A stretch of 64,000 nt of DNA from Osedax fenrisi (GCA_964019155.1 OZ025239.1:8346763-8410762); one strand, 5' to 3'; positions 36,328-50,315 are shown, counted from the stretch's first letter. Numbers and translations: made by a program. Notes: generated from the letters alone by a model not told the origin.

Positions 36328-36473
36328 TATAGGTACACGATACAAGCACCTAAAGGTGCGTGAACGCATCGCTTGATGGCCGGCTATAAACACCACCACC
36401 TCCACCTCCACCTCCGCCCGCCTGCCTCTTACGTCATACCCGTTACGTTATCGGTTACATGATCACCGACTAC

Positions 36474-36643
36474 CTCGTTAACGTGTTCGCGAATAGTGGC
36501 CACGTGCTCGCAGCCCTGGCGACCGATTCCGTCGTTAGGTGGCAGCAGCGTCGTAGTACCGCCCACAGCCTCCACTAAGGTCACCACTATAGCCTGGTAG
36601 GGGTCGCTTATCAATCGAAACACGCACGTCGACGGATCTTTAA
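36474..36643 (-). CDS. CUB-sushi membrane protein: CUB domain, middle part
   Basis: After an acceptor ending GACTACAG, two bases complete a split codon, then KDPSTCVFRLISDPYQAIVV, TLVEAVGGTTTLLPPNDGIG, RQGCEHVATIREHVNE. This is the central CUB block: C-x-F-x-L-I with the following amphipathic strands, then C-x-H-V-A-T-I-R (the usual C-x-Y-D-x-V-x-I-R). It ends in phase 0 at donor GTAGTC. Read-through continues to a stop within about 13 residues. The second-to-third cysteine distance is somewhat lengthened by the TTTLLPPND loop. Confidence 0.82.
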
Positions 36644-36704
36644 CTGTAGTCGACGGGCATGGTAACGTGAAGAAAACATGTATACGCTATGCTCTCGTCT
36701 ATAG

Positions 36705-36737
<33 letters not shown>

Positions 36738-36741
<4 letters not shown>

Positions 36742-37640
36742 GAAAGTAAGCGAATACGGACAGTTCCCGAATACGGACACTCTCGGTATCTCGGAAACCA
36801 TAAATCCTACAAAAAACTGTTAACGAATAAAATATCCGTAATTATATAAATAGTCTGAAAAGGTATTTTTTATTTTTGAATTATTAATAATATTGCTGAT
36901 ATATCCGATAAACTGATTTTATTATTACGTTTTTAAGTTTATGAAAATCAATTTAAACTTAAAACCTTCTCAAGAATATACAAATATATCGATATAAAAT
37001 ATAGCATAATATTATTAAAAAATAAAGCATTCTAAAAGTATATATATAATTTCTATATTTGTTATAAAATATTTATTAAGTTATAAGCATATATTTATAG
37101 GTCATATAAGTCCCTAATACGGACACTCTGGGTGTCTTAATACGGACATCCTATAACCAATCAGCACGCATCGTATGAACTATTCTGATTTTCATAAAAA
37201 TCGCGTGCGTTATAATGCTAATACCACCAATAAAGCTAAATCTAAACATTTTATTATTTAGATACTTAAATTTTATTATTAATTACAAAAATAATAAAAA
37301 TAAATAAATGATTAACTAATTAGATTAGAATAAATTGTTCATAAAATTAATTATAAATAATGTAATTGTAATTTGGCTGATTGATTCATCAATACTATAT
37401 AGTTTATCTAGTGGTATGTAGGGTGTCCGTATTATAACGCAGGTGTCCGTATTCGGGCATGGGTACCGAATATGGACACCCCCGTTATCTATGGAATTAA
37501 AAGATTAAATAAAAATTAAAAATCAAAATAATATCTATAATCATATAATATTAATATATTGTAATTTTTTAATAAAAATGATGATTCCAAAAATGTTAAG
37601 ACCATGTATTGTTAAAGTGTGTATTAGGTTACTTTCCCCT
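36738..37640. mobile_element. GGGGAAAGTAA TIR element 1, TA target site
   Basis: Ends TA-GGGGAAAGTAAGC and GTTACTTTCCCC-TA are 903 bp apart. Several copies of GAATACGGACACTC or its complement GGTGTCCGTATTCGG lie near both ends (36752, 36768, 37112, 37140, 37425, 37446, 37468). No transposase frame. The TA duplication suggests, without proving, a Tc1/mariner-like mechanism. It occupies about three-quarters of a CUB-gene intron. Confidence 0.8.
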
Positions 37641-37716
37641 AAGTCATTTATAATCCAAATAATATATATAATATATTATACAAGATATACAACTTAACAT
37701 ATAACATATATACAGC

Positions 37717-37766
<50 letters not shown>

Positions 37767-37843
37767 GTATTGAATAAGTTACATTTAATAAATATGTTTA
37801 AACAATTTGTTACTATATTTATAATTATAAGGTAAACTTTCAC

Positions 37844-37921
37844 TGGTAGATCCGGACAAATATTGAATTTTCGTAGTGGCTCGTAACGTCTGAACACAAT
37901 ACTTGCTGGTTATCGGAGTAA
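37844..37921 (-). CDS. CUB-sushi membrane protein: CUB domain, N-terminal part
   Basis: A 78-bp symmetric exon (phase 1-1) with acceptor GTCGACCTTTAG and donor GTGAAA. The frame is TPITSKYCVQTLRATTKIQY, then LSGST, continuing into the next exon as IKDPSTC. The cysteine here lies 26 residues before the next one, matching the first-to-second cysteine spacing of CUB domains. It lacks the common S-P-x-Y-P motif, so the call rests on spacing and phase. A second frame is open too, but ends in phase 2 and does not fit. Confidence 0.6.
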
Positions 37922-38525
37922 CTAAAGGTCGACCAAGGTCACATGCATATACAGTAAAATAGATAGTAATTCGATATATATATATAAATTATATTTTAAT
38001 TATTGTAGTTAATGTATAATGTATACTAATTAATATTAAATAACAAATTCAAATGCATGTGTATATATTTCTTTATATTGGTGATATATATATGTGTGTG
38101 GGTATTTGTGTATGTGTATGTTTGTGTAAAGACGCGTGCGTTTAGATGTGTGCGATACACTTAATGTATTCTATAGAGTAAATGAACGACACGCGGCAGA
38201 CTTAATCTGCCGTTAGTGTTTATGTGATCCACCACCAGGAGGAGGAGTTCACATTTAACGATGATTCATTGGTGATCAGCCTCCGACCTCGGCCGATGAT
38301 GAATCACATCCTAGCGTACCTTTTTCTCTGCTCCTATCACACGTATACGGTATCACGTCGTACGTAGCTATTACTTAATCTATTTAGGATGAATCATCTT
38401 TATTTCAACGAAAAGGGCTAACGATGATTTCTATTACACTAATCACACGTCTACGATGTAAATCAATGTAAACATAAATAATACACTTTCGTTTAGGCTA
38501 GAAATATGATTTATTATTTAATAAA

Positions 38526-38674
38526 CCAGTATTCAAGGCTGCGGTTAAACTATAGTTTCTATAGAATAACTGCAGTTAAACTCGAGTAACTCGTGCAAAC
38601 TGCAGGTACATCAGTTTAACTGCAGTTATTCTAGTGACGTATAACTGCAGTTTAACTGCAGACTTGATTACTGG
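38526..38674. mobile_element. Small TIR element CCAGTATTCAAGGCTGC
   Basis: The left end CCAGTATTCAAGGCTGCGGT and the complement of the right end CCAGTAATCAAGTCTGCAGT match at 17 of 20 bases. The interior repeats TAACTGCAGTTAAAC in both orientations. 149 bp, non-coding. Confidence 0.75.
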
Positions 38675-38940
38675 GGAAATTCATCCTAGTAATTATTAAA
38701 GGTCATTTAAAAACTGTAAAGGTCATATATTAGTGTAGTAGTATACATTGTATAGTTACAAAATAAAAGATAGGTATAAAATAATAAATAATAATAAACT
38801 CAGATTTGGCAATTGCCTGGGTGAAGGAAGAAGCAGAGCTTATCAAGTCTTTCACCCATTTATGATTTATAGCTTATATATATATATATATATAGGAACA
38901 TATTATTTGAATAGTTACAGAATAAAATATAAGTATAGCT

Positions 38941-40045
38941 TATATATATGATAATGAAATATGGTTTATTAGGCACCATTACAAAGTTATGACACTCCTC
39001 GTAAGTGCACGTTAAATAAATAATACAAATAAAATACAACAACCACAATAACAACAAAGTGAAATAAACTAACTAACAATGTGGAAGTAATAAGAACGAA
39101 ATATAAAAGTTAATAATAATATAATGAAATTAGATACTGGATAAATATGACTTGAGATGAGCATTGAAGGGGGTGGGAGATTGAATAGATCTTATAGATG
39201 AAGGGAGTGCATTCCAGATAAATGGGACAATGTAGGAGAATGAGCGTTTCTGGAATTTAAGGGAGGATGGCTGTGGGATAATGAGATTAATACTGGAAGT
39301 TGAACGTGTATTGTGGGTGGTGGAGCGAATTAAGAGAAGGTCAAATATATATGAAGGAATGGAAAAATATATAGATGTATGGGTAATAGAAAGGAGTCTA
39401 ATTAGGGATCGTTTTCTATAGTGAAACCAGTTTGGTATAATTTGAAATGAGTCAGTAGAGGAATGGTCAGATAGTTTAATATTGAAAATGGATCGTATAG
39501 ATCATCTGATGATTCTATTTAATGGGGCAATTGAAGAAGCAGGAAGGATATATAATAAAGAAGAACAATAATAAATACGAGAAATTACAAGTGAATTAAT
39601 AAGGACAGCACATAGGGGACGAGTAATATGTTTACGGATACATCTGATTCTAAATAAATGATAATTATCTGCTTTAGAAATGTTAGCAATATGGCTAGAA
39701 AAAGATAGATCAGAGTCAAAAATAACAAAAAGATCGAGGACTGAGTTGGAAGGTGAAATAAGAATCTTGTCGAGATAAAGAAATGGAACGATGAGGAGTT
39801 CGTAGGTATATTGAGGAGGGCTGTTTTTGAAGTATTTAGTAAAAGGTTATTGGAGAGAAGCCAGTATTTAATAGAGGAGGCACACGCAATTAGTTGAGAA
39901 TTTTCTGGAGTAGAAGTAGAGAGGAATGAGTAGAGTTGGATATCATCAGCATATATATGATAGAACATGCTAGGAAATGTGGATATAATATACCTTATAG
40001 GTGCTATATATGGAGGATAGAAGTGGGCCTAGGACAGAACCTTGT
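38941..40045 (-). pseudogene. LINE reverse-transcriptase relic (CR1/L2-like group)
   Basis: Minus-strand pieces in different frames add up to the C-terminal part of a non-LTR reverse transcriptase: QGSVLGPLLSSIY near 40035-40000, then SMFYHIYADDIQLYS with the catalytic YADD near 39953-39942, LNRIIR further on, and FIWNALPSSIRSIQSP near the end. At least two frameshifts and an in-frame stop after LNRIIR break it. The 3' end carries AATAAA-containing sequence near 38965. The 5' two-thirds (endonuclease, palm start) is absent. The clade assignment is from motif memory only. Confidence 0.85.
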
Positions 40046-40496
40046 ATATATATAGGAACTTATATATATAGCTACCTATATACAGGAAATGAAATCAATT
40101 ATTTGGATAGGAACAAAATAAAAGATAGGTATACCTTACATTTGCAATTTCACAATTATAATGTAACGTATATTACTGAAATCGAATTTGAACTATAATT
40201 ATTTAATGAAATAAACTTGAATTCACTCGTATAGGTTAACATACATAGACGTACTAAAAATAGAATGTAACTTCGATTAAAATGTAGCTAATTTATAAAA
40301 TATGTTTAACCTAAAGTAGTTTTTAGACATATGTCATAAATTAATATTAATGTAGACATTACTATATATAAATCCTATAGGAGGGATTCTTTTTTGTATG
40401 ATAAATTATCATTGATAATGCAAGCGATATTGAATGGGATATAACATCATAACAGGGAGATACCCTGATTATATTATATATAATATATATAGTATA

Positions 40497-40507
<11 letters not shown>

Positions 40508-40583
<76 letters not shown>
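40508..40583. repeat. (TA)n-(GT)n compound microsatellite
   Basis: TA tract followed by about 23 GT units. A second, similar TA-GT compound lies at 40705-40812. Cysteine/valine or histidine/threonine frames here are artefacts. Confidence 0.95.
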
Positions 40584-40585
<2 letters not shown>

Positions 40586-40700
40586 CGAGTTTGTGTGTAT
40601 GTATTTGCGTGTGTATACATATATATATATATAGGTATATGTATATGGGTTCCAATAACCCACTGGGTGGGTGTATACCACCACAACTACATATGTATGA

Positions 40701-40766
<66 letters not shown>

Positions 40767-41274
40767 TTGTGTGTGTGTTTGTATGTATGTGTGTGTATGT
40801 GTGTGTGTGTGTGCGCGCATATATGCAGTCATATGATGTTTTGTTTTGATATGAAACATGATTAATTATATTGATTTGATTTTTGATACCTGTACATTGT
40901 ACAATTTAAATATTTGTTTATGTTAATATAGTTTTATGAATTTTATTAAATTTATAATTTTATGAAATTAAAAAAAGTTGATTGACACTTCATTTTATTA
41001 TTAAGGATGTCAATCACAATTCGTCTGCTATTTTATTAGAAGTCACATTCGTTCGCTAATTTACTCGTTTAGTATGCAAAATGTTAGTAGTTAATTATTA
41101 GTATTTATGCATACTTATATTATTATACAATGAAAATTATATAATATATTAATATAATTCATATACTATTATGGTATATGTTTTATAGTTAATTTTCTTT
41201 TTAAATAAGTTTTACCCATCTATTTATATTAAAAAATATATATTCAATATTATATTATATATTCTTTAATAAAC

Positions 41275-41352
41275 AATATAATATATTATAATAATTAATT
41301 CATATTACATAGTTCATATAACATATTAATAATTCATAATTTACATTATATA

Positions 41353-41388
<36 letters not shown>

Positions 41389-41485
41389 ATTATATTGAAT
41401 ATTAATTTCTATTATATATAATGTAAATTATTAATATATTATATGAACTATGTACTATGAATTAATTATTATAATGTATTATATT
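41275..41485. repeat. AT-rich foldback, arms of about 75 bp
   Basis: The left arm contains ATTCATATTACATAGTTCAT and the right arm its near-exact complement ATGAACTATGTACTATGAAT. The centre is a TA tract. It may be a MITE without retained target-site signals. Confidence 0.8.
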
Positions 41486-41710
41486 CAATAGATTATAAAT
41501 TATATTATACAACCTATAACATTATAACATCCATATGAAATGAATAAAACGTTATAAAACGATGTAATAATATTAATTATTTTGAATATATAATTTTGAA
41601 TATTATATATTTATCTAACATGTTACATATACCGTATATATATAGTTATACATATATGTATGTTTTATAATTAATGTTCTTTTAAAATAAGTTTATTTAT
41701 TTATACTATT

Positions 41711-42264
41711 ATTATTTTACTTAAATATATAAGATTTAATTTAATATTATGTAATTTAACTGGTTGTAATTTTATTTTACAAATTTGTTTTAATACATTA
41801 TACACTATATATATATATCCGGATATATATGTATAACGTTTATCCCCAGTTTATCCATAGTTAATGATACATAGATATATTTATATTCAAAATTATATAA
41901 TATAAATAATTTATTGAATTTAAAATTTAGATAAATATAAATTATATGTAATAAGCATAAATTATGTATTATTTTTATATATATATTATTATTTTACTTA
42001 AATATATAAGATTTAATTTAATATTATGTAATTTAACTGGTTGTAATTTTATTTTACAAATTTGTTTTAATACATTATACACTATATATATATATAATAT
42101 ATAATATATATATATCCGGATATATATGTATAAAGTTTATCCATAGTTAATGATACATAGATATATTTATATTCAAAATTATATAATATAAATAATGTAC
42201 TGAATTTAAAATTTAGATAAATATAAATTATATGTAATAAGCATAAATTATGTATTATTTTATA
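41711..42264. repeat. 277-bp tandem duplication
   Basis: TTAACTGGTTGTAATTTTAT and TCCGGATATATATGTATAA recur at 277-base spacing with few differences: the second copy has an extra TA stretch and lacks CCCAGTTTATCC. Non-coding. Confidence 0.85.
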
Positions 42265-42920
42265 AAATATAATTTTGAAAACAAGACCAATAAAAATAAT
42301 AATTGTAAACTAAATGAATTATTATGCTGTGCATCTTATGTTAATAGTTTTTTTTATAATAATATTGATTTCTTTACAAATAGAATTTATTTTTAATTAA
42401 ATGCAGTCATGTAAATATTTGTTATTTATTATTTTATTTTATGAATTTTATTTATATAGCTAATAAAAAATATAAAATTATATATCAGATTTAAAAAGTA
42501 ATCCATTCAATGGAAATGAAATTCAATGTCTAATCCCTATAATATAAAATTAATCTCAACAAATATTAAATATTAAATTGTAATAAATTAGAAGTATTTC
42601 AAATATTATTTTATCATAATAGTATAAATAGTACATACTATGTATTATTATAAATAAATAATTATAAAATAAATACATTTTATTGACAAAATAAAATATA
42701 TTATTATAATAAAAAACTTATTTTTGTATCTTACATTTTTATAATATCTTTCAAATTCTACTAAATAATTTGTTATTACCATTTAGTTATCAATTTATAT
42801 TTACCTCTGATATATTTTTCATTTAAAATATCTTATTTAATTGTTTCTTTAATAATTTAGTAACATTATAAATAAAAATAATTATTAAATAACCGTATTT
42901 TTCATGTTTACCTCGAAATT

Positions 42921-42921
42921 A

Positions 42922-42971
<50 letters not shown>
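42921..42971. repeat. (TA)n microsatellite; similar tracts through 43-55 kb
   Basis: Representative of TA tracts also at about 43297-43331, 44310-44353, 45811-45844, 46951-46995, 47041-47084, 50255-50303, 52097-52140, 54003-54056 and 55411-55525. Confidence 0.9.
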
Positions 42972-42979
<8 letters not shown>

Positions 42980-43292
42980 AGCATATATGCTATAGATCTA
43001 TAGATCTAACTAAATCTATAGTAGTATACCAATAATAAAATACAAATATATGATGTGCACTGCACACTGTTCAGTTATGAATGTGGGCCATACATACACC
43101 ATACATAAATAATATATAAATATATGTAATATATGTAATATATATATATTAATATTTTATATTTAGGGGTTACAAATTATCATTTAATATAATTTATTCG
43201 AAAAAATGAAATATAAATTTATTTGAATAATTAAGAATTCAGATAAAATATAAATGTATATACAAATATATATAGAATATATATATAATATA

Positions 43293-43334
<42 letters not shown>

Positions 43335-44303
43335 CACATTGTAACATTTATTATGTATATTTTGTAGAAAAAATCTAGAAACTATATTGCATAACTTTTA
43401 TTTGATTGTATTTAAAAATAAATTTAAATTTGTATGATTAAATAAAGGAAAAAAATAATATCTTGGATTTCTGCAAAGATTAAATAATACTAAATAGACT
43501 AAAAAAGATAAAATCAATGTTTTATTAATTCCAATTAAATATTTGTCATGTCTATAGATTTGTATATAAATACAATTGTAATAGTATAATGAATATTCAT
43601 ATGCTTTATTGTTTATGTGGTATATTTTATAATAATTTATAACTATATAGATTATATATTGAAACTTATATTATGATATAAAGATATTAATTTAAAAAAA
43701 TATATTAACATATATTATGTAGTATTTAAATTGATAATAAATAGTCTGGGTTGTATATATACATATAGGCCGAAGTATTAAGTATTTAAAATTAATCAAT
43801 ATATATTTTTATATTTAGTTTATTTATTAGTTTATTAATTTATTATTATATTTAGTTTTTATTTTTTTATTTTAATATTTTAATATTTAAGAATTTCCTA
43901 TTTTATCAATTTCCATTAATAGCATTTCAATCATTATACGAATTTATTACTATATATCCTGTATATATGTATATATTAATTATATGTTAAGTTTTTATAT
44001 TAATATCTATATGTATACAGTATATTATAGTATAACTATTTGTATTTTTGTCAATCTAGCTTACAAATAACATACACCATGTTTTATGATTCGTATACAT
44101 TGATTTATTATCTTACCTTACTAAATATTTCCTCTCGATAAGTGTTCCCTTTATCACATATTGATTATTGTTATTCTATTTCATCATTAATATATCATAT
44201 ATTCTAGCTATATATTTATATTTCTATATCTACTATAATTGTGCCTATAATTGTATATATATATTATTATATATATTATTATACATATTATTATTTATAT
44301 TTA

Positions 44304-44355
<52 letters not shown>

Positions 44356-44832
44356 ATATGTAATTATTTCACTAATAAATATATAACCGCATATAAACAA
44401 TATGCACATGTTACTTACATTTATATGTATATGAGTATGCTTATGTGTATTTGAGTTTATGTATATTTGTATTTATATAATTCTAAATCAATTCATCATT
44501 ATTTCATATACATATATATTTTATTTAGAATAACATAATTAATAAGTCCATATTAATTAATAATAATGTCAAGAAACCAATCGAAATAATTAGAATATCA
44601 CTGTTATTATGGTGAACGGTAAAAAAATAACAAGAAAAAAAATAACAGGGTTAAAAATAACGAATAAAAATAACGGAAAAAATAACATTAAATATAATTT
44701 TTTTTAATTTAATCAATAATACAAAATTATTAGTTTTCTGAAATAACTAATTCTGATATTTGATTATTCTAATTTTGCACATTTTATATAAATTTTGAAA
44801 ATGTATAATTGAAATTTCTGCTATATATGATG

Positions 44833-44834
44833 TT

Positions 44835-44907
<73 letters not shown>

Positions 44908-44926
44908 GTATATATAAGAACATTTT
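44833..44926. repeat. (TA)n hairpin flanked by TTCTTATATA / TATATAAGAA
   Basis: The unique flanks ATGTTCTTATATAT and ATATATAAGAACAT are inverted copies on both sides of a long TA tract. It lies directly upstream of SINE A copy 2. Confidence 0.85.
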
Positions 44927-44929
44927 TAA

Positions 44930-45222
44930 CTGCCTGTGTGGTTCAGTGGCTAAGGCGTCAAACACACAAGCAGTAGGACATGAGTTCGAGCCTCGTCCGG
45001 ACCATTAATTAATTTTATTAAATGGGTCTTAACATATTATTTAGAAGTGATCTTATATAATTGTGTATAAATAAATGATCGGCTCTCGTTAAAACCATGG
45101 ATGCCTTAACATGGGAGCGGCTTCGAAGGGACATTATAGCCATATATGGTTATAAGTGAAAACTTCATCTATGTTCCTGGATGGGATGAAAGGACTCCAC
45201 CAAATAAAAATAACAAATAACA
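44930..45222 (+). mobile_element. SINE A, copy 2 (best preserved)
   Basis: The head contains an A box TGGTTCAGTGGCTAAGG and a B box GAGTTCGAGCC ending TCGTCCGGACC. The body and tail match copy 1. Poly(A)-like tail with AATAACAAATAACAA. The head is a degraded tRNA, not a functional tRNA gene, because the same head plus body recurs elsewhere. Confidence 0.9.
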
Positions 45223-45804
45223 ATATATATATATATATATATATTATGGATTGATATGTTGGGTTAGTTTGATTTAATTAGTTTGGTTTAGTTTTGTGTT
45301 ACTTGTTTTTTTATCTCCATTTCTAAATGAGAATTTAAAAGCATGTACTTATCATAATACATATAATATAATGTATATAATAAGGAAATAATATATTGTA
45401 TAAATAGTCTAATAATATATTATGATATATCCATGGATTAAAAAAAATGTTTTTAAATTAATAAAATATATACAAGCGGATTTTTTTCCTGTTATTTTTT
45501 GTCATGTTCTTTTTTTTCCTAGATTAATTATTATATATAGAGTTATATAACCATATTACAGCAACGATATTATTAAGTATATAATGCATATTATACAGAT
45601 TCGTAATATAGTATTATATATAACTTATTAATATAAATAATATAAATAGTAATAATAATTATTATTATATTATATGTTAATTATATAATAAATATAATTA
45701 TAGTTGTACATTATAATGTATATTATAAATTGTATATTAATAAATTAGTATCATAGATTTATGGGAATAATAGGGATTTATGTATGTTAATAAAGTGTAT
45801 TATT

Positions 45805-45852
<48 letters not shown>

Positions 45853-46803
45853 GAAGGTCTGCATTTTAACTGTTTATTAACCTTTAATACATCTGAAGCT
45901 TGCTGATAAATAAGACTTAAAATCAGTTGGACATTTAAATGAGTATTTATGTAATGAAATAACTGGTATTTTACATTCTTTTCGGACACTGCATAAATAT
46001 GATAATTGACGAGTTATATTACTTTCGCACCCAACATGTCCATAATTCTGTTAACAATTTGATAATATTAACTGATATATTATTTTCAAAGTTGTCAAAA
46101 ACCCTTAAAACATAAAATTTAATAAGAGATTTTGTGGTTGTTACTGGGATTTGTGTAGGTATTTTTGGGTATTTAGTTAGGTTCATTATATAATATTTAA
46201 AACGAGTGAATATTTTAAAGATACATTATAAAATAATTTAAATTATTTGACACTAATATTTCAAAAATGGTTAAAACCCAAAAACCCCACCCCCAACGCA
46301 TGCAATACAATAATAATTATAATATATAATTGTATAATATTAATATCTATTTAAATATAATATTTAGATTGACTTTTTGAAAATAATATATTAAATGCAG
46401 AATTTCTAGTTACTATATGTTGTCAAATATATATATATATATATATATATAATATAAATTAATTTAATATAAACCTTATTTACGCATTTTCCTAATTTCA
46501 TTCTACCATATTTGGCTTCTATAATTTGAATAATTTCATTTTTTGGACAGGATATGTTAAACGTTTGCCAATCACAGTATGATACTAACGGAATACCTGT
46601 TTATATGATATATATATATATATATATATATATAAACATTTATATAATATGTATATATATATATTTGTATTAATGATTATTTGTAATATTGAAAAGATAA
46701 CACTTGTTATATTATATTCTATGTTTAAGATATATAAAAATAAATAACATATTATATGTTGGAATCCATTATTTGTATATGTGTACAATAAATTATATTT
46801 CAA
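45223..46803. other. AT-rich non-coding stretch
   Basis: TA tracts at 45222-45244, 45811-45844, 46429-46451 and 46609-46634. Short minus-strand frames (Y/I-rich) end in these tracts. No exon or RNA gene recognised. Confidence 0.5.
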
Positions 46804-46905
46804 TTATTTTATATTAAACATAATCACTTATATCGCTAACATAATTATCATTTATAAGATTATATGTTAGCGATATAACTGATTATGTTTGATATAAAAT
46901 AATTT
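46804..46905. repeat. Foldback ATTAAACATAATCACTTATA
   Basis: Arms of about 40 bases (with TATCGCTAACATAAT and ATTATATGTTAGCGATA) around a short spacer, few mismatches. Likely a MITE core. Confidence 0.85.
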
Positions 46906-46930
46906 AAACAATTTATTTTACCACTATTTT

Positions 46931-47001
<71 letters not shown>

Positions 47002-47036
47002 CTATATTATATAGTCTATATAGTACTATTGATGTT

Positions 47037-47087
<51 letters not shown>

Positions 47088-47252
47088 ATATACATTATTG
47101 TATGTAACATATTACCATTATTTTATAACACTAATATAGTTTACATTATATTTATATAGTTCTATATATTCTCTATATAAAACGATATCGATAATCAATA
47201 GTAGCATCTTCCCATAACCCTTGAAATTAATTTATTCACTTCAAAGTGGTTA

Positions 47253-47362
47253 TTATTATCGCCATACATTACCTAACATGCACTTGTGCTTTCCAATATA
47301 TATTTTGTATATATCAAATATATTGGAAAGAATATATTCATGTTTGGTAATAAATTGCGATA
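47253..47362. repeat. Foldback CATTACCTAACATG ... CATGTTTGGTAATAA
   Basis: Imperfect arms of about 45 bases meeting at CTTTCCAATATA / TATATTGGAAAG. Similar in size to the foldback 450 bp upstream but of different sequence. Confidence 0.75.
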
Positions 47363-47363
47363 A

Positions 47364-50250
47364 ATATATATAAATATAAATATATATATATATATTAGAT
47401 ATTACTAAATAATATAACTAACTCATCTATACGTATCATATAAATTGTATACTATACTTAGGTTATATTTGCAACTTTATTATAATGATTTTATTATTGT
47501 ATATAAATATATAAAATTTACAATTTATTATTTATATATCATATTTTATATATATTATTATTTATATATAATAATAATAATTATTATATAATTAATTATG
47601 TTCATACTTAAATATATATATATATAAATTTAATTATACTCTAGTATTATAGAAATATTAAATAGTATACATTATAAATAAAAATATAATTATATTATAC
47701 TATAGATGTAAAAGCCTTCTTAATTCCTGACAAACCCAAATAAATCCCATCTCAGCTTATAAGGGATATTCTCTAATTAGTGACGTAGAAATCATTTCTC
47801 GCATGAGCGAATGGTTAATCCTAATGAAAGCATCGATCCACTTCCTTGTATTACTACTCATAATATAGCCTACCAACACAAGGATAGTGCAGTCCCATTA
47901 GGCTTGTTATATACATTATGTCAGTGATTTAATAACGTACTTCTTAACACATCGATAATATATTTATCTATATCTGTATCATATATTGGAGTGCACAGTA
48001 ATTCAATCAATTCAAATCCAAATTATAATCGACCCATGGCATACAATTTGTTATTCTCTTATCACATATACACATACTCACACACATACACAAATACATA
48101 CAAATATATACACAGATACACATATACACACATACACACACATATATATATATACATGTATGTGTATTATATTATATATGTCGATCATATTAAATATGAA
48201 CGTGTTATTATAGTATACAATTCATGTAATATTTAGTATTTATTTGAATAATATAATAACTAGTTTGTATACGAACACATGGTAATATAATGAAAATAAA
48301 GATAGTTTTACTTGAATAAATCATAAACTAAACTGTGAATATAAATGATGAGTAATATAAATGTAAATAATTTCATATTTTATTTATACATATAACTATA
48401 AATAATTCATTCATGTATATGCATATAGCATATGCATATGGCATGCCATCATTTTAAACTTTGACATCATCATATTATCTAATAATAGTCAAATAATATG
48501 ATTTTATAATGTTAATATATAGTTATTATGTAATATGTTGTATATTTGAAATAATCCACCCATATCATAAATATGGCATAATTGCATAACCTTATTGATT
48601 ATACAGATGAGTAATTATAGATATTTTGAACACCTGTGCTGTGTTCATTTCTGTAATTAATTTAGCATACTCAATTAATATAGACATATTATGTAATACT
48701 ATTATCAATGAACCACATGAAAAGAAATGCACATACAAATATATATATATATATAAATATATATATTTATATACAAGAACACATAAAATGCACGTAAATA
48801 TTAGGTTTTTATTATATTTATATGTTATATATATAATGTTTATTATATTCGAACCATTACATCTAACAGGGCCCTTTAATAATAAATATAATAGCCACAT
48901 ACTTTAGATGTATCATCATTATATTATATATATAAATATACAATTATACAAAATAATTTGCACAGTATAAATATTTTATTTTTCATAAGATTATTTTAAT
49001 ATTATTACATACAAAATATTTAATTAAACAGATTAAATTTAATCAAATAGATTATAATATGTGTTGATATTAATATAAATTGTTATCAATATATATGTTT
49101 TGTTGTATACAAAATAATATATATTCTTATTGATTTACTCAATACATGTTTTTCAGATCATATTGTCACTGAGAATTTGTCAATCTTATCATAAGACTCT
49201 TATGTCAAGTGTCTAGAATATTTGAGGAATAATTTTTATATACATGTTTGTATAATTAGAATAACAAATTGATCATTATAATTTGTATAATTTTGTTTGT
49301 GTTATAATTACCCTAATTACAATAATACAAGTTATCCCATCATGTCCTATATATGACATTGACATTAAATAAATTGTTTTTAATAAAAGGTTTTTTATGA
49401 ATGAATAATTGTATTATTTTAGTTTATTTATTAATTACTTTAGTTATGAATGAGCAATTGCAATGTTAAATTATCATACTATTATTTTATGATCAATTAT
49501 GTACATATTATATATATATATGAACTATATATGAACAATAATATATAGTTTTTCAATATAAATTAAATAATCTATTATGCAATATCATTTTATATACTAT
49601 TTATATAATAAGAATATTAATTACATTCTAAATAGATATAATTAAAATTGTAAAAATAGATTTACCCTACACTTTTTATAATATTATTTTTTTTTATAAT
49701 TTTATACCTATTATGATTTTATCCATATTCAAAATAAATCAATAGTATAAAATAGTAAATAATTAATAGTAACATTTTCTATTCAAATATAGTAGATATT
49801 TAAAATATTACATAATATATATTTATACTAGATATATTGAATATAGATTATATTTTAAATTATTTAATTAATCTTCTATGAACAACATGTGATATATTAA
49901 TTAATTTATTATTTTTAATCTTATTGAAAGAAAATATTAAAGTAATCAGTTCCTAACTATATATTAGTTATATAGTCTATATATATATTTAATATTCTAA
50001 TTTTGTTTCCATATTACTTATATCAGAGTATTAACAAGTGGCAATGTGTACTCCCCAGTAGTAAATATACTTCATATACTAATTAGTAATACATATTATT
50101 AATAGTAATTATAATTACTATAGTAATTATAATTACTATAGTAATTACTAATTACTATAGTACTTACTTATTGTTATGGTTAATTTACAATTATATTTAA
50201 CTGTTCATATTATCTTGTAATTTGGTGACATTTTGTTATCTTTAGTCAAC

Positions 50251-50315
<65 letters not shown>

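Noticed and set aside
39585..39968. Host gene encoding a 127-residue protein
   Set aside because: It contains the YADD motif of a LINE reverse transcriptase and is frameshifted.
40434..40859. Cys/Val- and His/Thr-rich frames
   Set aside because: Translations of TA-GT compound microsatellites.
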